Source: Cytauxzoon felis (taxonomy: Eukaryota; Apicomplexa; Aconoidasida; Piroplasmida; Theileriidae). From it: a stretch of DNA of 27,751 nt. A program made the translations under genes and the position numbers. Location of the stretch: positions 1 to 27,751 of the forward strand of contig JAIQCW010000082.1 of the NCBI GenBank assembly GCA_020283715.1, written 5' to 3'. The notes beneath the pieces are model-generated. The model did no database searches. It was given only the letters and a program-made list of their open reading frames with translations, and was not told where the DNA came from. Of this stretch, positions 10,501 through 18,776 are shown piece after piece (position 1 is the first letter of the stretch; each line of letters opens with the position of its first letter).

Positions 10501-13500
10501 ATTTTATATTTTTTTATATATAATAATCTTATAAATGATATTAATATATATATATAATTATATTTCATCCAATTAGATGGTAATATATTATTATTATTAT
10601 TACCTAATGTTGTTTGTATTATTATATCTTTTATTATATATTCTATTATATTATTTATTGGACCTAATATTAATAATTTATCACATATATTTTCATATAA
10701 TTTTATCTGATATAAATCATTATATTCACAATAATGACTTATTATTAATAAATTTCTATATACATTATTTATTATATATTCATTATTATACATTTTTTTT
10801 ATCTTTTCAATCTCTTTATCATTATATTCATATAATATATCAGATTCATTTATCTCTAATGCATCCTCAAAATCATCAATTATTACACCATCATCCGAAA
10901 AGTCTCCCGACGAAGGAGGGTGACTTTTATTTTCATTGGATTTAATGAGGTTGTTGCCTAGTGGAGCTGAAGATTGAGGAGGCATAAAGTTTTCAGATGA
11001 AGGGTGAACTTCCGAATTGCTCGTGAATTCATTACTATTGATGTACTTTCCATCTGGATGTGAAGAAGGGAAGGTATCTCCTGGAGTAGGATGAACTTCT
11101 GAATTGCTCGTGAATTCAATGAGGTTGTTACCTAGTGGAGCTGAAGGTGAAGGTTGGATGAAGTTTTCAGATGAAGGGTGAACTTCCGAATTCTTCGTGG
11201 ATTCAGTACTATTGATGCCTAGTGGAACTGAAGTTGTAGATGTGGATGGAACTGAAGATGGACATGGAACTGAATATGAAGAGTGAACTTTAGGTGGAAC
11301 TTCAAGTCGAACTCCTTCTGTAACTTCAGATCGAGTTCCTTCAACCCTCGTTTCGTGTATGATTTTCTTGGATGGTGATTTCATATCATCATTTAATAAT
11401 TTAGTCTTCAATTTCCTATGACGTTTAAATTCATATGTTAATGAATCAATTGTTGAAAGATTAGCCTCATCAGAATGAATCTTAATCAATAAACGTAATA
11501 ATGACATTATATCATAAGAATTTATACACAATAAATTATCATACTTACAATAATTACGAACATATATCGATAATAAAAATAACTCAGCTGGATCACATAC
11601 ACGCAATCTATACAATATACCATTATATGTTACACCACCATATATATTATCATCAAATATACACTCTCTTCCACTAGTCCTACCCAAGGTCTTTCCACTA
11701 GGCGTGGTGCCTCTTCTATTTACTTCCCCCTCAAGCTCCCGTGGATCGCTCTCGGGTAGTCCACTTCCACTCGAGGTTACATCCTTAACACCACTTCTAT
11801 CCCCACCTTCTTCATCGCCACGATCTCTGGGAGTGGCTCTACTCTTTAGAGATAGGTAATTGGAAGAGCTCTCTGCAAGAGAATGCGAGGTGGATTGGAC
11901 CTCGGTGGAAGAGCCTCCACGGCGAGTGGGATTAGAGTTGGATTGGACTTCGAGTGGATTGATATTCGATTTATTAATATGTTGTGTATGTGTTTGTTCG
12001 AATATGTTGAGGAAGTTTGATTTATTGATGAAGAAGATGATAACGGATTCTAGGAATGAGAGGTTCCCGACTTTATTCATGAAATCCATAATAAATTTTA
12101 GGATATTACCAGAGATTTTTATCCAATTAGTAATCATTTTATAATATGCATGTTTAACATTTTTATCATCTTCATGTAATCCATTAGATAATAATAATAT
12201 CCTTAATTCCATAGGTATAAATTTATACCAATCACTTAATCTATTATATACACCTATCCTTACATCCTTTGATACATCACTAGTACGAGATATCAATAAT
12301 TCCAATACCCTATATCCAATCATCGTATCCGATATCTCTATATACATCACCGCACTCAATCTTACAGCAGCATATACATCACCCATACATAACATCATCA
12401 CCTCATGTACACGCGAATTCTATAACAATTTCATTAATTTAAACTTATTAAAATCAACCGAAAGTACAATCACAACTTCTACATTCGACCCATCCTCGTC
12501 GTCCACTAGGCGTGGCGCCTCTTCTATTTACTTCCCCTTCCAGCTCCCATAGATCGCTTCCAGGTTCCACTTGAGGTTATAAATCTAATCTCGACGAGAT
12601 ATGTCGAAGGTAGTGGTTTCTATGTTTAAGGGGATAAATCAATGAATATAAATTGGAATTAAATGAGGATGATTAAACTAAATACAATCATCAAAGCCCT
12701 CTTCAATGAAGTATTAACATTTGAATTTCATCCAATATTCATTGAGATATCTTCATGAGTTTCCCCAGAAATGAAGAAATTCCTTCAAATTTTAGAGGTA
12801 AAAATGAAGAAGTGGAAGACAGTCATTAGACCTCAAGTGGAGACCTCAAGTGGACTACCCGTAGCTGATCTCAGGGAAGCGGAGGGGGAAGTAAATAGAG
12901 GAGGCTCCACGCCAAGTGGAACGATATCAGGTGGAGAAGCCTCCACGGCGAGTGGCAACAGCAGGACTATAACCTCAAGTGTAACGTCATTGTGAAGAAG
13001 GGTATAATTTAACAAACCTGGAATCCTTCGAGTAGTTGTAGGCATCTGCATTTGATGGTTTTATTTTGATCATTGACTAGTGATGTAAAGGTATTGATAT
13101 GTTTATTATAGAGTTCGCCTGGAATGACAATTTCATCAGCGCATGCTTCTTTGACTATGAGATGTGTAATTGTGCAAAAGTTTATTCTCATTTTACGATC
13201 TTTGGCATACACCAATGATAATAATACATCCCAAATGTACTGAATGGTTATGAAAAGATTTAAAGACGTTCATCAACATACGAGTAATATCTTGGGTTCT
13301 TTTGGTAAATTCTTATTTTTAGCATCGGTAATTGTTGGTTTATTATCCTATTGTAGTTGATGAATGGATTAAAATTTAAAGTACCATTAGAGATTCTACG
13401 GTATAATCGATGAGGATAGAGAGATTGTATAAGAATTTGGAGATGTTTTCTAAATTACGTGTAGTGCAATTGATCTTTGACTTGCCCATAATAGCAATGA

Positions 13501-14416
13501 CTAATAAAATTTTATCGCGTATAAAATTCATAACATCATTAAGTACATCTTTACGATACTTTATACAATATTCGAAAACATCACGTACAGGTACAGATAA
13601 TAAATATGAACATTCATCAGGTTTCGAGTCTCCATCATATAATCTGACAAGTGTACTGAGATATGACTCGTAGAGGTCTAAAATTTTCTTCTCTAACTGC
13701 AAGTCTGGGAATTTAAGCATTTTAGAAACAACTTGTACTGTCGTTAATTTATTTATTTCATCAGTAGAATTCAATGTAAATTCTATACCTTTCGTATCCT
13801 TTACCTTCTTCCTAGCCCTTTTTGGAGTCGTTTTTTCAACATCCGAAGTACTTTCAACTATACCTCTTCTTCCACTTCCACATGAGGTCTTCCACTCGCC
13901 TCCACCGTTGGTCCTGACGTCAGCTTCTACACTTGAGGTCTTTCCACTAGGCGTGGTGCCTCTTCTATTTACTTCCCCCTCAAGCTCCCGTGGATCGCTC
14001 TCGGGTAGTCCACTTCCACTCGAGGTTACATCCTTAACACCACTTCTATCCCCACCTTCTTCATCGCCACGATCTCTGGGAGTGGCTCTACTCTTTAGAG
14101 ATAGGTAATTGGAAGAGCTCTCTGCAAGAGGAACAGATGTGGATTGGACCTCAGGTGGACAGCTATCTACAAGTGGAATTTCAACATCATTTTGTTTCCT
14201 CTTTCTCCTAGCGGAATTTGGAGGTGCAATGTATTCATCCGTCAACGTCTTTGATGTTAATGAGACATCTTCACCTTTGTTCCCTCTACGTTTCGTTCTA
14301 GCTCTTCCTTTAGATGAGGTTAATACATTGGATGTAGTTTCATTAATGTCTACATTCACTGATTCCTCTAGGCTACGTTTCCTTATGGCTCTTCTAGACG
14401 ATGATGGCCTTGCCAT
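7567..14416 (-). CDS. CAP-G: Condensin complex HEAT subunit CAP-G (Ycg1/Cnd3)
   Basis: Exons run 14416-13385, 13347-13282, 13239-13018, 12419-8553 (one base short at about 10270-10280, see findings) and 8066-7567. All introns are GT-AG. The product is about 1,895 residues, against roughly 1,000 for typical CAP-G. HEAT-repeat landmarks fit CAP-G: AKDRKMRINFCTITHLIV, YAAVRLSAV, the RTRDV-like region SRTSDVSKDVRIGVYNRLSD, then LLLSNGLHEDDKNVKHAYYK, and a Cnd3-type C-terminal half starting near KWLRILIIIESYL. The tail is acidic (DSDEDEEQDDDEDD). CAP-G binds the kleisin CAP-H and DNA during mitotic chromosome condensation. The excess length comes from three in-frame repeat blocks and a Ser/Pro-rich tandem region. 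Introns 3 (12420-13017) and 4 (8067-8552) are long only because they hold repeat blocks. The start is the first ATG; the basic N-terminus (SSSRRAIRKRS) looks like a nuclear localisation signal. Confidence 0.85.
8115..8520. repeat. Modular repeat block 5 (inside CAP-G intron 4)
   Basis: This block fills most of the 486-base intron 8067-8552. It opens ATCCGAGGTCCAATCC and closes GGATTGGACCTCAAGTGGA, so the outer linker is inverted at its two ends. Inside are inverted A, inverted B, inverted E and inverted C modules plus D cassettes, including CCACTCGCCGTGG and CCACGCCTAGTGG (8458-8470). No F core is present. Confidence 0.85.
9318..9797 (-). repeat. Modular repeat block 6, in frame inside CAP-G
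   Basis: About 160 residues of CAP-G are encoded by repeat modules here. In the sense direction they are linker (PLEVQS), D, C (SNYLSLKSRPTPGDRG), A (ADLREAQGEVN), D, module G (SSGENGVMGHSGDKKPHND), A (ADLREAEGQLN), D, linker (DVTSGG). The host HEAT sequence resumes after it (DMYVLRQRIELL). GC content rises sharply relative to the flanking A/T-rich codons. Confidence 0.9.
10272..10280 (-). other. Apparent single-base frameshift in CAP-G
   Basis: The upstream reading frame ends in TGA at 10272-10274, and the downstream frame opens with an ATG (10273-10275) overlapping it as ATGA. The last common sequence is an A3 run following T4. Exon 4 measured from 8553 to 12419 is 3,867 bases, but its flanking splice phases (0 in, 1 out) need 3,868. 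One extra base in the A run would join both halves. No GT or AG is available nearby to form an intron. Confidence 0.8.
10905..11340 (-). repeat. Ser/Pro-rich tandem peptide repeats within CAP-G
   Basis: This in-frame stretch encodes repeated units built on NSEVHPSSENF (with a NSEVHPTPGDTF variant), APLGNNLI and EFTSNSEV. At DNA level the repeats read as TTCCGAATTG/CTTCGTG-type units with Ser, Pro, Thr and Asn codons. Composition and sequence differ from the modular repeat family. This is probably a disordered linker between the two HEAT halves, expanded by local duplication. Confidence 0.75.
11685..11962 (-). repeat. Modular repeat block 7, in frame inside CAP-G
   Basis: The sense order is linker, D, linker, D (LAESS), C (SNYLSLKSRATPRDRG), a spacer (DVTSSGSG), B (SDPRELEGEVN) and D (RRGTTPSGKT). 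The 195 bases 11687-11881 are identical to 13936-14130 in exon 1 of the same gene. The host sequence resumes on both sides without similarity to that second site. Confidence 0.9.
12495..12990. repeat. Modular repeat block 8 (inside CAP-G intron 3)
   Basis: This block fills the 598-base intron between CAP-G exons 3 and 4 and contains a complete F-type element. After the element come a further D cassette (CCACGGCGAGTGG) and a linker, ATAACCTCAAGTG. Splice sites lie outside the block, in AT-rich host-like sequence. Confidence 0.85.
12503..12919. mobile_element. F-type inverted-repeat element, copy 3 (inverted)
   Basis: The order is D cassette CCACTAGGCGTGG (12503-12515), inverted B, F core in the opposite orientation to copies 1 and 2 (about 12576-12840), A, and D cassette CCACGCCAAGTGG (12907-12919). 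Read on the minus strand it has the same plan as copy 2: inverted A, F, B. Total 417 bases, with no ORF of its own. Mobility is inferred. Confidence 0.6.
13862..14165 (-). repeat. Modular repeat block 9, in frame inside CAP-G exon 1
   Basis: About 100 residues (roughly 84-184 of CAP-G) are module-encoded: linker (PPEVQS), D (LAESS), C, spacer, B (SDPRELEGEVN), D (RRGTTPSG), linker, a further D (DVRTNG region). It contains the second copy (13936-14130) of the 195-base segment found at 11687-11881. It lies in a low-complexity basic region before the HEAT repeats. Confidence 0.9.
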
Positions 14417-14984
14417 TACTACAATCAAATTTAAACTAATGAATAAAATATCATCATATTAATTCTTTACTATTAGGTGATTATATAAATTTAAATCATT
14501 TTCAAGAGAAATATATTTTATTTGATGTTTATAATGTTATACACATGATTTATTTTACACTATAAAAATTTAAATTATGACTAGTAGATGATTGAATTTA
14601 ATATTAAAATTGAATATAGATTAAATTTAATTATAATTTACGTGTAAATATTATAAATTTAACTTACACATTATATTTGTTGAAGTTTAGGATGTCTGGA
14701 AGTTACTTTGAATTTCATGGGATGTCTGGAAGTTATGATATCTGGAAGTTACTTTGAATTTCATGGGATGTCTGGAAGTTAGGATATCTGGAAGTTACTT
14801 TGAATTTCATGGGATGTCTGGAAGTTAGGTTGTCTGAAGATTAGGTTGTATGAAGATTAGATTGTATCATCTTCACATCATCTGTATGTAAATCAAACTT
14901 CATGTATTAATATCAATCTTCATATCATCTTCAATCCATCTCCACCTCCATCTTCAATCCATCTCCACGTCCATCTTCGTTACA
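14417..14984. promoter_or_regulatory. Divergent intergenic region, CAP-G / transporter
   Basis: This region of 568 bases separates two divergent starts and should contain both promoters. The left half is AT-rich. The right part holds a 46-base tandem repeat and a second, roughly 24-base duplication (CATCTTCAATCCATCTCCAC, twice in 14930-14975). The modular repeat family is absent. Confidence 0.45.
14692..14865. repeat. 46-base tandem repeat upstream of the transporter gene
   Basis: About three and a half units are present. Each unit contains GATGTCTGGAAGTTA, a near copy GATATCTGGAAGTTA, and TTTGAATTTCATGG. The array degenerates to the right into GTCTGAAGATTAG and GTATGAAGATTAG. It lies 120-290 bases upstream of the transporter ATG, and its relation to transcription is unknown. 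Confidence 0.8.
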
Positions 14985-17350
14985 ATGATGGATGGTGTTA
15001 ATTATGTTCGTTCACGTAGACGTTTTAAGGTTTATACATGGAAGTATAAAAAGACGATATCATCTACATCATCATTTATATTATTAGTGAGTTATATATT
15101 TGGTTTTGGTAAGTTTGACATTTATTAATATTAATGTCATTTCATATAGGTTTAAATGAGATACCAATGATGATTAGAGAGTTTGGTTGGTTACCTGTAT
15201 TATTATCGAGTATAATAATAGGTATAATATCATCATTAAGTAGTTTAATGTTATTAAAGGCTATAACAATGATACCACATAATAATAATTTTCAACAGAG
15301 GATAGAATATAATACATTAGTAAAATATTATTTATCAGATAATAATTTCAAGTTAATATCATTAATACATTATATAGGTGATTATTGTAATATAATAATA
15401 GGTATATTAACATTTACAAGATTATTAGATATATTATTAATACAATTAATAGGTTATACAATAATAATAAAATTATATCCATATATAGAATTAATAATAA
15501 TAAATAATAATAATATAAATATAATATATAATAATAATAAATTAATATTATATATATCATTAGGTTATATAATATGTGGTATATTAAGTATAAGATTATG
15601 TAAATATGCATTAGAAGATACTATAATGTATCATATAATAACATTTATAATATTAATAACATGTATAATACAATTAATTATATATAGTGGTATAAAATAT
15701 AATAAAAATTTATTACCACCTATAATAGGTAATATAAATATAATAAAATTATTATTATTATTTATAAATAATTATTCATTAGCATCAATGGTACCATCAT
15801 GGGCTAATGAAATGAATATAAATGTAAATATATCATTTATATTATGGTCTAGTATAATATTTATAATTATAATTTATAATCTATTAGGTTTTTTTATATG
15901 TATTGGATTTAATAATATAAATAATATATTAAATAATATAGGTAATTATAATATTATTACTAATATTTCTATATGTATATTTATTATTATTAATGTATTA
16001 CCTGATATTATATTCAATTCTATTACTACTAGATATAATCTATTAAATTTAGGTTATTGTAATTCTAATATGGCACATTTTTATGGATCTTATTGCCCAT
16101 TTATATTCTCTTGGATATTATCTAATGATATCATCTTCTCAGACTATATAACAATCATTACAATCTTATGTACAATCATATGCGATTTCATTATACCAAC
16201 CATTATATATATCAATGCATATAATTATAATCATTTGAAAATTAATGAAAATAATACCAATATAAATAAATTATTCACAATCAAAAAATTATTCACCAAT
16301 CTATATAGAAAATATACATCCAATGTAGAATCCAACTCCACCGAGGTCCAATCCGACTCTTTTGGTCTTGCAGACAGCTCTTTTAATTACCTATCCCTAA
16401 AGGGTGATGCCACTCCCAGAGATCGTGGCGGTGATGAAGGTAGTCATTGGACCTCAAGTGGACTACCTGGAAGCGATCTACGGGAGCTGGAAGGGGAAGT
16501 AGATAAGAAAGCCACCACGGCAGTGGGAAGAGAGGTTGTAGATGGTGGAGTTAGTGATGTTACCTCGGGTGGAAAACCCGTAGCTGATCTCAGGGAAGCG
16601 AAGGGTGAAGTAAATGGAAGAGCTGTCTGCAAGACGACGAAAGTTGTAGATGAATGTGGTGAAGATGGAGTTAAGGATGTAACCTCGAGTGGAGAAAATG
16701 GGGTATTAGGGGGTTATGGGGATAATAAACCTCACAATAATGATAATAATCCCCGTTATACGGATTTACTTGATGTATCTCCTGATAATATACAATTGGA
16801 ATCTACGAGTGTCAATTTGGAAGAACGTATAGATGGAATGAAGAGTAGTACTGGACCTCAAGTGGAGACCCCAAGTAGAACACCCGTAGCTGATCTCAGG
16901 GAAGCGAATGGGGAAGTAAATAGAGAAGCCGTCTGCAAGACCTCAAGTGGAGAAGCTGACGGCAGGAATGTAACCTCGGGTGGATCAGAAGATGTATTGA
17001 TTGTGCCTCGTGTAGAGAAGATAGATTACGGTTCATTTAGGATAATAAGGGCATCGAATAGTATAAGATTGGATGACAATTTGTATAGTATAATAGCTCC
17101 ATCGAGGCGTATAAGTAATAGGATATCATTTCAGGATGTTGATAATAAGAGTATGAATAAGGATGATTTGAAGAATATTGAAGATGAAGATGATGATAAG
17201 ATATCATCTAGGGTAAGTATATTTCCATTTGAATTTTTATATAAATATCATTTATATATCGCTCATGGTATGATTATAATAATTTGTATATTAATTGTAG
17301 TACAGCCACTTACATATTTAATGATGTGGTTTAATATTAAATTAATTTGA
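14985..17350 (+). CDS. Amino-acid transporter of the AAAP type with a large inserted loop
   Basis: Exon 1 is 14985-15108 and exon 2 is 15150-17350, with a 41-base GT-AG intron splitting a Gly codon, giving 774 residues. The start is the first of two adjacent ATGs. After a basic N-terminus (VRSRRRFKVYTWKYKK), the sequence SYIFGFGLNEIPMMIREFGW resembles the first segment of the AAAP (Aa_trans) family. About ten further hydrophobic segments follow, rich in Ile and Asn from AT-rich codons, with a single last span near residues 745-768. Between the penultimate and last spans lies a loop of about 300 residues, and roughly residues 436-654 of it are modular repeat. The likely role is amino-acid transport across the plasma or an internal membrane; substrate and exact subfamily are not deducible. 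The gene is followed after 58 bases by ARL2. Confidence 0.7.
16335..16990 (+). repeat. Modular repeat block 10, in frame inside the transporter
   Basis: This is the longest exonic block. The sense order is linker (STEVQS), D (FGLADSS), C with CCCTAAAGGG (16395-16404), B (SDLRELEGEVD), D, linker (DVTSGG), A (ADLREAKGEVN), D (AVCKTT), spacer, G (SSGENGVLGGYGDNKPHNND), partial E/linker, A (ADLREANGEVN), D (AVCKTSS), D (ADGR), linker (VTSGG). About 220 residues are added to one loop, with all modules in the same frame as in CAP-G and SDA1. Confidence 0.9.
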
Positions 17351-17408
17351 ATATATTTTTTTTATATATATGTGTTTATATATTTATTAATAATAATAAT
17401 AAGATAAG

Positions 17409-18164
17409 ATGGGTCTTTTAAAAATTATTAAAAAGACTAAATTATTAGAGAAGGAGATTCGTATATTAATACTGTTTGTTTAATAAACATTGGGGGAAAA
17501 TTTTTTTTTCTAGTGGTTTAGATAATGCTGGAAAGACTACAATATTAAAGAGATTAAAGTCTGAAGATGTTAATAAAGTTGAACCTACAGTTGGATTTAA
17601 TATAAAAACTCTTGAACATAATGGGTATATTAAAATTATTATACACATTTTAAAATTTTTCTTTAGATTCCATTTAAATTTCTGGGATATTGGTGGACAA
17701 AAATCTATAAGACCATTTTGGCGTAATTATTTTGAGAATACTGATGCATTAATTTGGGTTGTAGATTCTGCTGATGTCTCAAGGTTACACATTTCAAAAG
17801 ACGAAATTTTTAAGATATTACAAGAGGATGTATATTAAATTTATATATAAAAAAATATATTATTCATATAGAGAATGACTAAAACTACACTATTAGTCTT
17901 GGCAAATAAACAAGATATACAAGGATCATTATCTTCCCAGGAAATTGAAGAAGTAAGTCTAATATTATACACAAAGTATCAATGTACAATTGAAAAATAT
18001 ATTTATATATTCAATAGATGCTGGGATTGAAGACAATTGTTGAAGATCGAAGTTATAGAATACAAGGATGTAGCGGTATCAGTGGAGATGGACTCGAAGG
18101 AGCTATAGAATGGCTAGTAGATGACATTTCAAATAGAATATATAATCTAGATATTGTAAGATAA
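17409..18164 (+). CDS. ARL2: ARL2, small GTPase of the ARF-like family
   Basis: Exons are 17409-17473, 17514-17624, 17667-17829, 17872-17952 and 18018-18164, all GT-AG, giving 189 codons (188 residues; ARL2 is usually about 184). The start MGLLKIIKK matches the family. The P-loop is GLDNAGKTT, switch 1 contains [15 protein letters not shown], switch 2 contains [20 protein letters not shown], and the base-specificity motifs are NKQD and CSGISG. The [19 protein letters not shown] run is characteristic of ARL2 rather than ARF1. ARL2 regulates tubulin folding cofactors and microtubule dynamics. The gene has no repeat insertion, and its introns are 40-65 bases. It converges on TFB5 with only 23 bases between the stops. 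Confidence 0.92.
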
Positions 18165-18187
18165 TGTAATGTTGTATAATAAATTAT

Positions 18188-18538
18188 TTATTCATCTTTA
18201 TCTTCGTTACTTTTCCCATTGGTATTATTACCATCTGTTGTAGTACCCTTGGTATCATTTGTAGGCATAAAACACTCTGCGATTTCCAATCTCCTTGTAA
18301 CCTCCTCCTAAATTATAAATAAATGATCCTATGAAGTCATTGTATATACCTTTAAGAATTCAAAGACTATAGGCTTACATAAAGCAACTCCTTCATCAAT
18401 TTGCTCAATTATAAAATGCTTAGTCTCATTGATCTGTCTTACAATTTCCATAGTAGGAGGATCACTGTAATATAATCATAAAGAAGAACAAGATTAAAAA
18501 TACCATTTTAATAACGTGCCACTTAATGCCGTTACCAT
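18188..18538 (-). CDS. TFB5: TFIIH subunit TFB5 (GTF2H5/TTDA-like)
   Basis: Exons are 18538-18504, 18464-18350 and 18307-18188, all GT-AG, giving 90 codons (89 residues). The N-terminus MVTALSGTLLKCDPPTMEIV and the following KHFIIEQIDEG and VFEFLKEEVTRRLE match the small TFIIH subunit TFB5/p8, normally about 70 residues. The family stabilises TFIIH and stimulates XPB/Ssl2 in nucleotide excision repair and transcription. Here the core is followed by a polar, Asn/Thr/Lys-rich tail of about 20 residues ending NEDKDE, which is not typical. Two introns of 39 and 42 bases interrupt the short frame. It converges with ARL2 and lies 75 bases downstream of a tRNA gene on the same strand. Confidence 0.85.
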
Positions 18539-18613
18539 TTAATATGAATAAATATATTTAATTAGTTATTATTACAATAAATATCATTACATAACATCTG
18601 AGATAATTATTCC

Positions 18614-18685
18614 GTGCGTGATGGGACTCGAACCCACATTCTTCGCCTCCGGAGAGCGACGCCTTATCCATTAGGCCACACACAC
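18614..18685 (-). tRNA. tRNA-Arg (anticodon CCG)
   Basis: This is a 72-base cloverleaf on the minus strand. The acceptor GTGTGTG pairs with CACGCAC (one T-G pair). The D stem is GCC/GGC with loop TAATGGATAA. The anticodon stem is TCGCT/GGCGA with loop CTCCGGA, giving anticodon CCG (codon CGG, arginine). The variable loop is AGAAT, and the T arm GTGGG-TTCGAGT-CCCAT has the usual TTCGA. No CCA is encoded and there is no intron, as expected for a eukaryotic nuclear tRNA. I see no run of four T in the 70 bases downstream, so the Pol III terminator is not obvious. Confidence 0.95.
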
Positions 18686-18776
18686 CATGCGCAGGGTAAA
18701 TTTTACGTCCTAAAAGTATTTTAATAGCTCAATCATTGTATAATAAATGTATGTAATATAATAATTTTATATAAAT

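Noticed and set aside
10577..10945. 122-residue Tyr/Leu/Ile-rich ORF antisense to CAP-G
   Set aside because: It is a composition shadow of the AT-rich, Asn/Ile-coding CAP-G strand.
13376..14416. Treating the 350-residue ORF as a separate gene upstream of CAP-G
   Set aside because: Two small exons and matching phases connect it continuously to the CAP-G HEAT exons, and no start is visible in between.
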